Source of the DNA: Amblyomma americanum
Lineage: Eukaryota > Arthropoda > Arachnida > Ixodida > Ixodidae
NCBI RefSeq assembly: GCF_052857255.1
Contig: NW_027526485.1
Span: 1,922,001 to 1,986,000 of the forward strand
Direction: 5' to 3'
DNA: 64,000 bases
Shown here: in pieces, positions 21,830-34,196 of the stretch
Layout: each line of letters begins with the position of its first letter
Numbering within the stretch: position 1 is the stretch's first letter
Notes under the pieces: model-generated
The model's input: only the letters and a program-made list of their open reading frames with translations
What the model was told of the DNA's origin: nothing
Database searches by the model: none
Made by a program: the position numbers and the translations under genes

Positions 21830-22018
21830 GAGAGGAAGGTGGGAGTGAAAGAGGCGCCGTAATGGAGGGCTCTGGAATAATTTCGACCACCTGCGGACGT
21901 TCATCTTGCACTGATACCGTTTTGGGTTTCGCCTTCATCGAAACACAACCGCCGCTGTCGGGCTGGAACCTGGGTACTCTGGTCAATAGCCCACAGCGTC
22001 GGCCACCGTGGTGGTGCA
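21830..22018 (-). mobile_element. tRNA-derived SINE (Ruka-like), minus orientation, degenerate
   Basis: Reverse complement of the same SINE (GGCGCCGTAATGGAGGGCTC, TTTCGACCACCTG, GCTGTCGGGCTGGAACC). It lies tail-to-tail with the preceding SINE. Its B box is mutated. Confidence 0.8.
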
Positions 22019-22405
22019 AGTAGACCTAGACCGGCGGTGCAAGAACTCCAGACCGTATAGGGACACTGATCTGGCTGGCATCGACATACCAAAGCGTCTC
22101 AATAAAATATATGTTCAGTCATATCTTCCTGGGTATATTTTTCCTGGGTATATTTTCGCTCCTGCATGTCGATCCTCTTTCTCTTCTTTGCGGCTCCTCT
22201 ACGAAAATTGAGGGTGAGCTTAAGTGCGCGAGGCGAAAGCCATTCTGCACCCACTTTGGCTAATTAATGACTAATTTCTAATTAATGAACGCTTGTTGGG
22301 CAGGACGGCTACAAATTCAGGAACACTGAAGGGGACGTTAACGATCGTTTCTTTTTAATTCTTATTTGTTCTTTTTATTTTTATTTCTTTTAACTTTTCT
22401 TTTAA
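22019..22405. other. Intergenic stretch
   Basis: Contains a short direct duplication CTTCCTGGGTATATTTTTC at 22,125-22,153 and a T-rich run before the PLE. Nothing else recognised. Confidence 0.4.
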
Positions 22406-23032
22406 CGCATCTGCAGCTCCCTTGAAGACCAGGCCATTGATTTTCAAACTATACGACAAGAACTTTCAAGCAACAACTACCCGACCTCATTTGTGCAATC
22501 CGTGGAAAAACAGTTATGTCGCCCAGCAAGCGATACTCCTCTGTCACCCTTGAAACGTGCTGCCGTGCCCTATGCTCCCGGACTAAGCGAGGCTTTAGCA
22601 CGCATCATGCGCACCTTTGGTGTTCATATCGCCCACGTTCCGACAAGAAAACTGCGCCATGCGTTGGTAAATGTCAAAGACCCCCTTCCCAAAGAAAAAT
22701 ATCCAGGCGTAGTGTACAAGGTTCCTTGTTCCGACTGTGACTACGCATACATTGGCGAAACCGGAAATTTCGAGAGGCGGCTAAAGGAACATAGTAACGA
22801 TGTACGCAACAAAAAAGTGGATTCAAATGCTATCGCCGAGCACGCAGTATCTACAGGCCATGACATCGACTGGGGTCGGGCACACGTGCTTTCAACCGAA
22901 AAGAAGCTATACCCTCGCCTGCACTTGGAATCATTAATCATCCAAACTACTAGTCACACCCTAAACCGCAACGATGGAAATCTTAACCCAATCTACGCAC
23001 GCTCCCTGCGCCCTCTTTTCAAGCATATGTAA
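22406..23032 (+). CDS. Penelope-like element C-terminus with GIY-YIG endonuclease, open
   Basis: Open frame of about 209 codons, 5'-truncated. It covers the end of the reverse transcriptase region (LKRAAVPYAPGLSEALARIM, HVPTRKLRHALVNVKD), then the GIY-YIG domain: GVVYKVPCSDCDYAYIGET, GNFERRLKEHSNDVRN, IAEHAVSTGHDIDW and LYPRLHLESLIIQT with the conserved Arg and Glu. It ends TAA near 23,032. The catalytic residues I can see are all kept. There is no reverse transcriptase palm, so it cannot move by itself. A more distant family than the copies at 4.8 and 58.8 kb. A T-rich stretch precedes the truncation point. Confidence 0.85.
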   Translation, partial: RICSSLEDQAIDFQTIRQELSSNNYPTSFVQSVEKQLCRPASDTPLSPLKRAAVPYAPGLSEALARIMRTFGVHIAHVPTRKLRHALVNVKDPLPKEKYPGVVYKVPCSDCDYAYIGETGNFERRLKEHSNDVRNKKVDSNAIAEHAVSTGHDIDWGRAHVLSTEKKLYPRLHLESLIIQTTSHTLNRNDGNLNPIYARSLRPLFKHM

Positions 23033-23069
23033 TGCCACTGAGCTGCTTGCTTCATTTCAATGTGAACAA

Positions 23070-23091
23070 GGCTCCCGTACGGGAGCCGAAA
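23070..23091 (+). ncRNA. Hammerhead-like stem in PLE 3' region
   Basis: GGCTCCC-GTAC-GGGAGCC, a perfect 7-bp hairpin, followed directly by GAAAC. It matches the stem II and GAAA half of a hammerhead. The upstream CUGANGA half is not recognisable here (TGTGAACAA). Confidence 0.35.
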
Positions 23092-23099
23092 CGTCTGTT

Positions 23100-24146
23100 T
23101 ATGTTTTTTGTTTTCTTTGGTCGGCGCTCCTTCTTCTTCGTCAGTATATGCATTATAGCAATTATGCTATTGATAACGTCATAGTGTGACAGAATTCGCG
23201 GACGGAGGGACAACGATGAGCTATTAAGGGCTTTCGCCTTAAAAAAAATTACAGGAATGCACTTCAGTCTGTTTAAGGGCGGAAATGCGAAGGCCTTTCT
23301 TTTTCGCTTCTCCCTGAATTTTTCATTTTTTAATTTGTTTTCTTTATTACTAGAAGTTTTGTTGGTTTGTTTTATTTATTTTTATTATTTTCCCGTTCTT
23401 TACTTTAGTTTTATTTTATTTTTATTATGTTCATTTCCTTTTTTATGCTTGATAAGCCTTTTCACGTGTTTACATCGTTTTTGATCCAATCAGTCACAGA
23501 AAACCTCCTTCAAACACAAAACATAAATACCTGAAGAGCGCGCTCAAACTAAGCATTGCCGAGTACCGTAATCGTCGGTCAGTTCCTGGTCGCCAGAAAA
23601 CGTTATGGAGGGCTTTAAGCACATGTATCACTGAAGAACTTTAAGTAGCCTACAATTTGCGATTTACTCATTTGAGCGTGATCTGAATTTTGCTCATTAA
23701 TTGTGAGCATAAACAATGCACGTTTCGTCTGGAGCCCAGCACTGGATATTTGCCAGCTTGCTCGTCTAGTAACTCAGTTACAGTCATGGTGGAAGAAAAT
23801 AATTTAGTAGTAGTAGCTCCGTTAACTTATTGAAAGTGATCACTCAAGTCCTCTTATGAGAGGTCATCATGTTTGACGAAAACATTCCAAAAGCTGAATT
23901 TAAGTTTGCCGCTTTAACTTCGCTTCCCAGGTACCTCAGTCCACCCACACGTACTTCCGCCACTTCCGCTTCTACCACTTTTCTTTTTTCGCGCAAGCCG
24001 ATGACAGCTGAGCCGGCTGAGGAGAAGAGCCGATCGACTCGCCTATCTTCGAAGAGCTCCAGCTCGTTGCGCACTCAGGTTGAGTCTTCTCGATAGCACT
24101 CGTTCTCATTTTGAATGGCCAGTAAGTGGCAAAAATACGGGCGGCT
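23100..24146. other. Intergenic stretch, T-rich then CpG-containing
   Basis: No family recognised. Open frames near 23,850-24,096 on both strands lack motifs. Confidence 0.4.
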
Positions 24147-26047
24147 GAACCGGGAGCTCACCGAATTTTTACCGCGACATTTCCTCTACCGCCGAGGGCG
24201 GCCTTGGGCCTTCCACGACTGCACGCGAAGACAGTGAAATCGATGCCGACAATGCGGACACACGCAGAAGGCCCGAAGAATGCTCTGAAGCATCCGCAGG
24301 ACGAATCGGAGTTTCTGAATGGCCTCACTTGCCAGCCGATTCTGATGACAGTGCCAAATATTCGTGGTCGTCCGAGAAGGATCCGTCTACCGCGCAAGAA
24401 AGCACAGAAGCAAGCCCCTCAACGACAGAAGCTGCACGAGAGCTAGCGGACATAGCTCGGAAGCATTCACTCACCCATTCGGCAGTCAATGACCTCTGTC
24501 TGCTTTTGTGTCGCCTTGTCAATCCATTACCTCGTGACGCTCGCACGTTACTGACGTCTGAGCGAAAAGCTGATGTTCTTAACGACTACGGGCATTTTCC
24601 CCTACGAAGTCAGATGATCTAAACAGTGAAGAACGGTCTTCGCGATGTTGCAGGTACTATCGTTGACCTCCACGTGAACATCGACGGATTACCTGTATTC
24701 AAGGGCTCTTCGCTGGTCTTCTGGGTTTTGCTGTGTTCAGTGGCGAATGCAGTTGAAAGCCGACCATTTGCTGTCTCTATATTGTGGCAAAAAAGAAGCT
24801 TACAAATATTGCATAGTTTTTGCGGCCATCTCTATAAGAAATGAAAAGTATGGAAACTTCTGGTGTCATCATCAAAGGTGTATGTCACAGTGTTTCACTT
24901 GCTGCAGTAATCTGTGATGCGCCAGCCTGTTCGTATGTCAAATGTACCAACTGGTACTGGTTATTAGGTTGTGACCGCTGCACACAGAAAGGAGAAAGAA
25001 TTGAGCACAGGCAAAGAATCCCATGTGTGCTGCTTTCAAAAATGGAATAGGAGATATGATTCTTGCCGCACAATGGCCGACGCTGGCCACCACAACGCTG
25101 CAAGTCCACTTTTGGAGTTGCATGTGGACGTGGTGAAACACTTTCCGCTGGATTAAATACACACGGTGTGCTTGGGAGTGGTCTGTAAGTTGCTGCAGAC
25201 GTGGACTTTGAACCATTACTGCATTGTCTCGGAGCACAGCAGCAGAGCATTATGAGTTCAAAGACTGCAGCAAACAAGTCTGCCGTCAGAATTTGCTTGG
25301 CACCCCAGACACCTTGATGAATTGGACCGACGGAAGGCAGTGGAGTTTAGGTCCTTCCTTCTCTACAATGGCCCTGTCGTGCTGCGCGGTTTGCTGGACA
25401 ACAACCAATACAAACACTTCCTGTGCCTTCATGTGACGATGTGCATTCTGCTCAGTGATGTTCTTGCGACAGAGATGAACAAGTTTGCCTCAGATCTCCT
25501 GAAGTATTTTTCACAGCAGTGTGGGGTGCTTTATGAGCGTGAGTTTCTGATCTACAATGTACACATGCTGTGTCACATTGCGGAAGACGCCTTAATTTAT
25601 GGGCCGCTGGAAAATGTTAGTGCCTTCCCATTTGAGCACTGTTTGTGGTGAGTTAAACGGTTGCTGTGCACCAGCAGAAAGCCACTTGGACAGGTGAGCC
25701 GCAGAATTTCCGAGTTGGCTTATTAACCGAGAGAACTCCCACCGACTGTGCGCTTGACCGAAGTATCATTCTTGAAAGGAGGTGTAGAGAACGACTCGTG
25801 TTGCTTAATAAGCAGTGGCAGCATTGTCAGTCTGACAGAGGTGTCTCCGAAGTTTCTTCTTGGCCATGAGTTTCTTCATGCAACGAACCTCTATGCTCCG
25901 CTTCCATCAGAACAGCTCAAGATTTTCCGCACAGATAATGCTTCACGTGAGATAAGGATGTGGCCTGTGGGTTCATTTCGCTTGAAATGTGTGAAAGTTG
26001 TATGGAAGACTGGGTTTATTTTGTTTCCTCTACTTCGTCATAATTAA
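24147..26047 (+). pseudogene. CACTA/En-Spm-like (tnp2-type) transposase, decayed
   Basis: Successive frames give the N-terminal linker (open 24,147-24,622: ELADIARKHSLTHSAVNDL, LVNPLPRDARTLL), then LHVNIDGLPVFKGSSLVFW (24,670). The core follows: VICDAPACSYVKC and GCDRCTQKGERIEHR (24,900-25,010), SPLLELHVDVVKHFPLD, GVCLGVVCKLLQTW (25,110-25,200), LDRRKAVEFRSFLLYNGPVV (25,320), EREFLIYNVHMLCHIAEDAL and FPFEHCLW (25,540-25,650). This order is that of transposase domains related to plant tnp2. Several frameshifts and a TAA replacing the Tyr after HFPLD (25,154-25,156) inactivate it. Terminal CACTA repeats were not found. Confidence 0.8.
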
Positions 26048-27199
26048 TCGCTAAGACTATATTACAGTTTATCTTGAGCATTGTGTTCCATCTTCATATC
26101 CAGCAGAAGTCTATCATGGCAGAAGTGTATTCTCAGTGTTGTTTTTCCGCTCCATTATCATATTTAGCAGAAGTTTATCTTGGCTTAGTGCTTCATAGGT
26201 AGTAGCTGTGTACTTTGAGTGTTGTTATATCATAGCTGAATTATCTGAGTGTTTTTCTTAACTGAGTGTTGGGGGTTGCAGGAAGTAAAAATAGCAATTA
26301 TTGTTCTGTTCAAACACAATAGCTACTTTTGTGTATCTTCTTCATGAGTTGTAGTGATAACGGTGGGGTACACATGTTACCTGTGCTCTTTCTGTTGCAG
26401 ACACATGCTTCATGTCTTTCTAATGTCTACTGAACTGAGGACGTCTTCTGGCTAGTGTTCACAGATATGCTATCTCGGTCTGGCCTACATAGGTGTGTTT
26501 GAGGTGAACACACTGATGGTTTGTAGAGAAAAAAGACCACAACTTCAGACAGGACGTAAGACCACTTCTCTGTCTTGCGTCCGGTCTGAAGTTGCAGTTT
26601 CTTTTTCCTCTACATCATTTCTGACCAAGTGGCCCAAAACTTCCCCTTGTGAAACATGGGTCAGCTGCATAGCAAAATGAGAGGCGACACGCTGAGTAAT
26701 GTGGGCTGTCTGCTTAGTGTTAACCGCGGTTGCAGGTCGATGCGCATGGCACGTTGCTTCGCTCAAATTGCAACACGGCCGATGCACTGTTGGTGTAGCT
26801 GGGACTATCTATGAAGGTTTCTCGTGCCAGAAATAAAAAGCCTCGTCTCTTAGGGTTGTTATCTCTATCTCCAGAGCTTCGGGTAGCGCAGCCCTAATAT
26901 GTCTTGCCTCTGCTATTATTTGACAGCATCAGTTTGCACAAAATCGGTGATCAATACCCCTTGTCTGGATTGCCAGTGCCCCTTGTGCTACTACTGTACT
27001 GTGATAGTGCCTTCTCTTCTAGTACAAGTGATGATGCATAATTTCCCCTGTTTCACTTTATATGCTACGTGATTGAAGTGCTTTGGTGGTGCGCGTTGCC
27101 GCTTTTTGTACTCGGTGATTTTGTGCTTATTGCAGGCTCTGCGTTTTTTTGCCTATGCACTGTGTCACAGTGGTCACGGTGTCATTCGCCACTTAACAT
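26048..27199. other. Intergenic stretch with a hairpin; possible gypsy 5' LTR at the right end
   Basis: A hairpin lies at 26,540-26,594 (CAACTTCAGAC ... GTCTGAAGTTG, 22-base arms, two mismatches). DNA just left of 27,205 ends CACTTAACA before a primer-site-like TTGGTGGAGGAGCCGG, so a 5' LTR may occupy the right part. I could not find its partner. Confidence 0.4.
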
Positions 27200-27205
27200 A
27201 GTTGG

Positions 27206-27518
27206 TGGAGGAGCCGGTTGTATGATTGAGCCATGAAGCTTGAAGTAGTCAGACAGGCACAGAGTCACATAGGATGGCTAGCGCTCCTTTAGTAGTTATG
27301 GTGTCACCCTGATACCCCGGCATGTTTGGGATTGACGACACAGATGTTGATGACTCGCTCTGCTCATACGTGCCAGTCATCATCTATAACATGTAGGACC
27401 CTACACCGATGCCGGCGAATGTCATCTTTTACCTTACCGGCACTGCCAGGGTGTAATATGAAACACATGAGAATGAACTCATGAGCCGGGACACCTGTGA
27501 GAAAAAACTACGCATATT
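27206..27518 (+). mobile_element. Gypsy gag start remnant
   Basis: After TTGGTGGAGGAGCCGG the frame reads GIDDTDVDDSLCSYVPV, a stop, DPTPMPANVIFYLTGTARV, a stop, YETHENELMSRDTCEKKL. This follows tick and spider gypsy gag (..DWL..YE.V, W.DP...ANV.FYL..TA..WYETHE.EL.SWD.CK.KL). Broken by two stops at old Trp positions and then by the LINE at 27,519. Confidence 0.7.
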
Positions 27519-28290
27519 CAAATTCAAATTCACTTTATTTCTGGTAGAAAGCAAGTATACATCATGAGCAAGAGAGTTGAAAGAGGATTATTCTACCAAG
27601 GAAGACGAGGCAAAAGGCGTTTCATCTACGCCTGACAAGGCCTCGCCTACTGGCGAGATACATTGCACTCTCTATGCTACAAAAGCCGTTGTAAAAAATA
27701 TATTGTACCATTCATTACGTGTAGAAAACAGAAGCATTGTGAACAAGCATTATATGAAATTAAAACCGTAAGTACTACAGAAAACAAGAGAAATTTTCTT
27801 CAAAAAAAAAGAAAAAAAAGAAAAAAGCTTACTTCACAACCTGTTAGTCATTATTGTGTCAGAAGGTAAGAACCGCAGTTGCATAAATATTTATCTCAAC
27901 AAAAGATTAGCTCCTAACCAGAAAATTATTACAGAGTCAAAAGCCTGAAGAAGCAACATTTGTATCGATATATTTCAAGAATCTAACAAGGAACACAGCA
28001 ATACAAACGAAACACAAACCTAAATGAGATAACAAGGAGACAGGTCATTTTTTTTCTACCAGGAGTACTTTTTTTATCCGTGCTTTATAAGTATACGGTG
28101 ACTGTACATTCACTGCGATGTCAATAAGCTCTGGAAACAAATTTAAAAGGACAGGAATCTGGTAGTCTAACGATTGTGTACCATAGGAAGTTCTGACTTT
28201 TTTCTTAACAAATGAATTTGCCCTAAAGTTATAGCCGCATTCTTGACGTCGGTACTTCCCAAGAAATGAATTTGCAAGACCTGATGCATG
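27519..28290 (-). mobile_element. CR1/L2-like LINE 3' end nested in gypsy gag
   Basis: The minus-strand ORF ending at 28,045 reads SFVKKKVRTSYGTQSLDYQI, PVLLNLFPELIDIAV and YKARIKKVLL, the C-terminal tail of CR1/L2-like ORF2. The 3' end is a TTTGAATTTGAAT tract at 27,519-27,530. It splits the gypsy gag between KEKL-type residues at 27,510 and the gag segment resuming near 28,300. Confidence 0.65.
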
Positions 28291-31150
28291 GAAGGTAACC
28301 TCGAAACAACAACTGTCGTCGCGCGCCCAGTCCGCCACAGAGGGCTACATACCTATATTCTGGATGTCCTGGCGCTTCGCCACAAAGTGGACGTTGCTTT
28401 GACTCAATCAGACAGCGTGGGCTGCAATGGCATTGTGTATGATGCTTTTCATTTGTTTCTCTGCAAGGATTGCACTATCTTTGACACCATCAAGGAGTGC
28501 CATCGCTTCGAGCAAATTGAAAGCTGCTGCATTCCGCAGCTGTTTTCTCGGCTTCTTAAAACAGTAGCAACCCCTTCCTTTGAGGACCAGCAGCTCCACC
28601 ACGTCCACTCTTTGAAATGCCTGCCTTCGCAGACGCAGTCGCAAGGATTGTGTGACTTAAATTAGAGGCCTTTGTGCCTATCCCAGTCATATGTCTCTGC
28701 CTATCGTGTTGCTCATCCAGGCATTCGTGTAGCAAGAAGTTAGCAATTGGAACCTCAATCCAGCAGTGTGTGTGATCTTGGTTGCTCAGCTGGCACTGAG
28801 GTTCCAACCACCAGTATCCACCCCCACTGTTTCTCCGTAATCCCGCAGACAACCGACAAAACCGCTTTTACTACTCTCACATAGGCTACATTGCTCGGCA
28901 CTACTGCAGACCCTAGTCGCATCCTTATGGCAACTCCACTAGTCGCTCTCCATGCCTTTCACCTCCCCACAGTGCCTTCACCCTTAGCTCCCGCCCAGAC
29001 TTTTCCTGCCGCTTCTCATCACAAGCTCCACCACACACCTCGGAGGCATGCTTCTCGCCGATTTTTCCTCTTGTTGTCGCTTCTAGGCTGTTGCTCTCAA
29101 TCCCCACAGTCGTCTCATCTCGCTTCGATCTGGAAAACTAGCTGATGCAGCCCCCAAAGGTGACGCTGCATATATGCTTTCATGGACACTGGAATGCATG
29201 AGTCCGTGATAAGCTCCAACTTTCACCTCTGTCATCGCAATGTCTTTATTTCTGCGACATTTTGTCCGTGCATTGTGGATACTGGAATTCTTGTTTCTGA
29301 CGGCCAATGCAGCGCTCGTGCTGCTACTGCTGGCCACGGCACCCCAGCTTGTTTGGCCGTTTGACACATGTGCGCCCATGATCTGATTCTCGGTTTAGAT
29401 TTCCTGTCTGAATATTCACTTCTCATTGGCTGGTTATTGGAGTAATCTCTTGAGGTCTCATTATTCGATAACTTCCTTGTGGGCTTCCCACCTCTAATAT
29501 TCCCTGAAGATAATGTTTTTCTGCCATCTGAAACTGCATCCTTTGTTGCCCTGTACCCATTGCGGCCGGTTCCTGATGGTGACTATATCGTTGCACCTAT
29601 TCTTGATATATTGCTCATCTGCAACGCTGCGCTGCCCCTTACGTTTGCTGCTGTCAAGGCCAACACACTGTTCCTACCAGTTCTGAATTTCAGCGTCTGC
29701 CCTTTAGTACTTCCATCCGCAATCTGTGTGACCATGCTTTCTCGCCTGTCTTGTTGCCAAGTCGCTGCATTAGATGCTACCCTAGTTCGCGGCCCCGATG
29801 CCACCCGCCAGCATTTCCCTTTCTCAACAGACGTGTTCACTACCATGTAAGCCACTGACCCCTCACCTGCCTAATCTTCCCAGCTTCTCACGCTTTTCTC
29901 GTCTTTTTTGGACATTTTTAATCTGCATAAAGCTGCCCTCGGTCAAGCTGTCACACATCACATAGGAACTGGTGGTGCCCCTCCTGACTGCTGGCACTCC
30001 TACCGTATTTCTCACCCCAAGCGCCAGGTTATCTGAAACGAGCTAGTAAAGATGTTTGCCAAGAACATTATTGAGTCTTCCCACAGCCCTTGGGACTAAC
30101 CAATGATCCTCTAAAGAATATGGCTCTTGACAGTTCTCCTTGGATTACTAACACCTCAATAATATTAACCAAAAAAGATGTCTAGCCATTGCCACTAATC
30201 AATTGCACCCTTGATAGTCTCTAAGGTGCCAAATTTTTCTCCTTTTCTCCTCCACTGGCCTGTGCTCTGGCTGTAGGCAAATCGCCATGGGTGAACAAGA
30301 CCGCGAGAAGATGGCATTTGTTGTGCCTGCTGGGCTGTATGAATTTAAGGTTATACCTTACGGCTCATGCAATGCCCCGGCCACCTTCAAACAAATGATA
30401 TGCACAAATAGCCCCACCTAGCGCCTTAGCAGCACTCTTACCGTTATGCTCGCAATATACATTTCACTGGATCTTCGAGACGGGAATACTGCTTTCTCTT
30501 ACGTAACATTTGCAAAGAACTCTTCCCTTCATTGCACTTTGGTTGCTCCCTAGTCTATCTTTTGTACGGCGAAGAGCCCCCGTTACCTGTGGGCACTGCT
30601 TCCTATCTTTACTGGTGTACTTTCCGAATATGCCCACGACGTGATTGCCAGTTCCGACCAAGCCCACCATCTAGCATGCTCCCGACTACCCGCCTCGCAG
30701 AAATCACAGCAGGACTATTACGAACGCCTTCACCACATGGTTTCTTTCACCCCTAGCTACCTTGTCCTGCTTTGGTCACTATCTCGCTGCATCAGGCTCT
30801 CTGTGCGGTGCTAGGTCACTGCCGTCACCTATGAGATCACTCCGGCCTTCTTGGAGACTACCTTCGACCTACCTCAACCTGATATTGCGCACCTCTTGTG
30901 CCTCAGACCCTACCAATCGCTGTGCCCTGATGTGCCCCAATCTGACTACACTGCGACTATGTTTTGTGCCCGGAAGGCTATGCTGCGGATAATCAGTGAC
31001 ATCGAAGTGACCGAAGTGTTTCAGTGGCCCATGTTCCTGCTCTCAGTGCTCGCTGCTTTTGTGCTCAGTGCGTGTTCTTTGTTCATTGCCTGCGCACCAT
31101 GTCCAAATCATCACTGCATCTTTCGTCACGTACCGTGTTTAGTGTAGTAA
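28291..31150 (+). mobile_element. Ruined Ty3/gypsy element: gag, protease, RT and integrase traces
   Basis: In order: gag (about 28,340-28,600) YILDVLALRHKVDVALTQSD, TIKECHRFEQIE; retropepsin (29,180-29,400) AFMDTGMHESVISSN and DLILGLDFLSEYS; a linker GDYIVAPILDILLICNAALP and LPVLNFSVCPLVLPS (29,575-29,715); the start of RT at 30,040-30,100 (NELVKMFAKNIIESSHSPW); an RT piece EQDREKMAFVVPAGLYEFK and YGSCNAPATFKQM (30,285-30,400); integrase pieces GCSLVYLLYGEEPPLPV (30,540) and DIAHLLCLRPYQSLCPDVPQ (30,880). Order and spacing are those of a gypsy pol with internal deletions and many stops. Confidence 0.75.
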
Positions 31151-31560
31151 GTCAACTTGAAAGTAAGTCGACCTCCCCGCCGCGAAATTTAATGTCCGAA
31201 AGAAAAAAAAGGACGTTCCACAATGAAAATTTATTATCCAGAAGCTCCCCACTTGTGTCGTTGTCCTCACTGGTAGTGCTCTTGTCATCACTGCTGCGGC
31301 CCACAACACATTCGTCATTGAGCGAAATTCCACACTTTGCAAACAACTGTATCATGACATCACGTGGAACAGCTGCCCATGCCGAGAGTATCCACCCGCA
31401 CACAGCCGCCAGTTAGGGTGTATTCAATCACCCTGTTGGCGTAACTTCCCTGCCTTCCAAAAAGCGTCCAGATTTTGTCCCACGGAAATCTCATTGCATG
31501 ACATCACAGTCGAAAATTTTGCGCCACTGCCGCCGCCACGCCCACACACCACTTATTCAG
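31151..31560 (-). pseudogene. Possible Tigger-like transposase C-terminal piece
   Basis: Minus-strand ORF MCGWILSAWAAVPRDVMIQL, FAKCGISLNDECVVGRSSDD ends at 31,152. W...AW..VP......F..CGIS is the pattern near the C-terminus of Tigger-like transposases (compare 600-740). Short and only a partial match. Confidence 0.4.
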
Positions 31561-33640
31561 AAACGTTGAACTGGTGGCCACTCGTGAACGTTTTGTTTCT
31601 TCAACAAAAATAAAGCGCGGCCTGCAGTGAATAAACACCAAATGCTTTTTGGACCGGAGATCTTATCATGATTGACGAAGCACGTGGCTGGCACTCAAGT
31701 CAAACGTGCCAACACCAAGACCTGAAGAACAAACCTAATGCTTGAAAAACGCGTATTCAGGACAGAGCTTAAATCATGGACTCCGAGAGCACAGCACAGG
31801 CATTGATTCATTAACAACGTGTGGATTTCTGGCACAAAATTGCAGGCACTGTGAGTTTGAGCCGACCAACGGTGCTACACATCTGCTTGGTACGGGAGGC
31901 GCCTAGTTACAATGTGAAATCTGTAAAACCTTCCACATTATAGGGAAGGTGAAGATTGTTTAGCAAGCGATATATTACTTTGTCACGAAAGGAGTTGGGA
32001 TATGTCAGTGGCAGTCTGCCTTATGTGTTTAGAAATCAATATCACTTGTATTTTTCTTGTTTTTCTGTTAATTCCAGTGCAGTGAACACATGTTCAATTG
32101 AACTCTACATGAGGGTCTTTCATCAAGGTAATAAATTCAGTTATCTTTTTACTGCACCTCCTGTCTGTATTTCTTCGTCCCCATCTGAAGTGGTAATCTT
32201 TCATTATAGAATGATATTTATGCTATTCAGATATCTGTAATATGGGCAGCTTTGGTAGTCCAAAAATTATGCTTAGTCTATGAAGGATATTGTAGTAAAG
32301 TGTTTCAGATAAGACAAGCTGGAGCCCTATAAAGTGCATCAAAATTGCAGGGCAAATGGTTGCTATTGGACTTTGCCTCTATAAAAATTCTGCTACCATA
32401 TCTGGACTCCATCCCACAATCTTAAGCTTTTCTACTACTTGACATACACGGACAAAATTAAGCGCTGAGGATAGTAGTTAGGCAAGACAACTGCACATAT
32501 TAACTAGCCTGCACTCTTTCTACCTTCCTTCGATCCATCTTTTCTTTCCGGGAAGTATTTACTCATGAAAGAGATGACTAAAATCAATGATTTGCAAACT
32601 GACCAGCACATGCTCATAGCAAATGCACCCTTGAGTTAATTTTTAATCTGTGACCTGGTTTGGCTCCACTGCACAGCAAATTTAGCGAAGTATAGACAAA
32701 TTTTTGAGGGACTAAAGTTTTTCATGTATTTCTGCCATGTTAATATGAAAATTTGCAGTGTAGACTATGGCAAAGTGGGAATTCACAGATCCTTTTAGTG
32801 TTAATTTATTCCCGCCATGCCACCATAGGAAATGATCAAGACAAAACCTCATTTTCCCCAGCCATATGTTTCCTTTCCTGTACATTGAAATTTTAATGAA
32901 AGTATGTATAAACGCGGTGATGATGCCAGCATTTTATGTTTTGTGCTTTCCAATGCGAAAGTGGTCCGTCGATGCGCCTTACCATTTGTTACATTGTAAG
33001 AATGACTGCGAAGGAAACTTTCTATGCAGATTTTGCCATATCGAACGCCACCTTCAGCACGTATTGGTCGACTGAGTACAAATATGCAGTACCAGCTAGC
33101 TTACAGTACATTACCATTCATACTAGAAAATACATATGTTACATCATGAGACGTCATTGTGCATCTTATTACGCGCTCAGCACTTCAGCAAGCATCAAAT
33201 TATGATAAATAAAATGACCGTCCTGGTGGCGCAGTTGGGCCTTCCAAAATTTTAACAAATTACAACTTCACTGCTAACTAGTCTACACAGAAGCGACCTG
33301 AAAATTTTTTTGTAAGCATATTTATTGTTTTTCCTCACAATTATTTATTGCAGACAACTTGATTTATGAGGTTTTTCTGAGGAACCTAGTGTACATTATT
33401 AAGAAGCCACAACTGTTCATAATATTTATTTTGCATACAGCAGAAACAGATCATTGTTTCGCTGTTGTCTTTATAACTTTTCCTTTATTTTTTGTTCACA
33501 TCTATGTCATTGCTTCGCAATGCCATTACCTTGATATGCCATTGCCAGCCTTATTCTAATATTCTTGATTGTTTGAAGGAGACTGCACATTGCAAATCTA
33601 GAAACTCACTGAAACACCCAGGTTAGGGAAGTAAATACTT
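31561..33640. other. Intergenic AT-rich stretch
   Basis: No recognisable gene or repeat ends. Confidence 0.45.
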
Positions 33641-33960
33641 AGGTATCATATATAGTTTGGCGCCAGCAGCTCTCGAGAAATATGGCTAGCTGTCTTGCGA
33701 TCAATGACAGTGTAGCGGCACTAAATTGCCATCATAAGTGTTGCGCCATCTCGCTTGCAACACGCGCTAGCTCCGGCTGCGCGGAGCCACACGCTAAGGA
33801 AAATAAGAGCAGTTTCACACCTGGTTCTTAGCTTATTTTCTTCGTCCGCGTCGCACTCGTCTAATTTGTAGGGGACTCTACAGTCTCCGCCGCCCTAAAC
33901 TATATAGAGACGGACCCTCCAGCACACCTGTCACAGTGGTTCTCTTGGATAAATTTTAAC
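33640..33960. mobile_element. Possible MITE with short inverted ends
   Basis: ATATATAGTTTGGCG near 33,647 and its approximate inverse CGCCCTAAACTATATAG near 33,890 flank GC-richer DNA in AT-rich surroundings. The inverted match is about 12 bases, so this is tentative. Confidence 0.3.
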
Positions 33961-34196
33961 ACATAATATGATTCACATTTTCGTTTTCTATACTGTGTGA
34001 ACATCATTGAGTACATTCTGAATATAAGGTGTGAACTAGCCTCTAATAACATTAATTTTCATGCAATTGAGTGCTGCAAACTGAGCTGTTCATTCTGCAC
34101 TTTTGCCATGCCTAGTATGCTTATATTATTTTTTTTGTAATAATCTACTTAATCTGATTAGCATCTACCGCGAAGTGTTTCTAAGCACCTCATGCT

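Noticed and set aside
24147..26047. Functional host gene derived from tnp2 transposase
   Set aside because: Multiple frameshifts and a stop inside the core, shared by the second copy at 63.5 kb.
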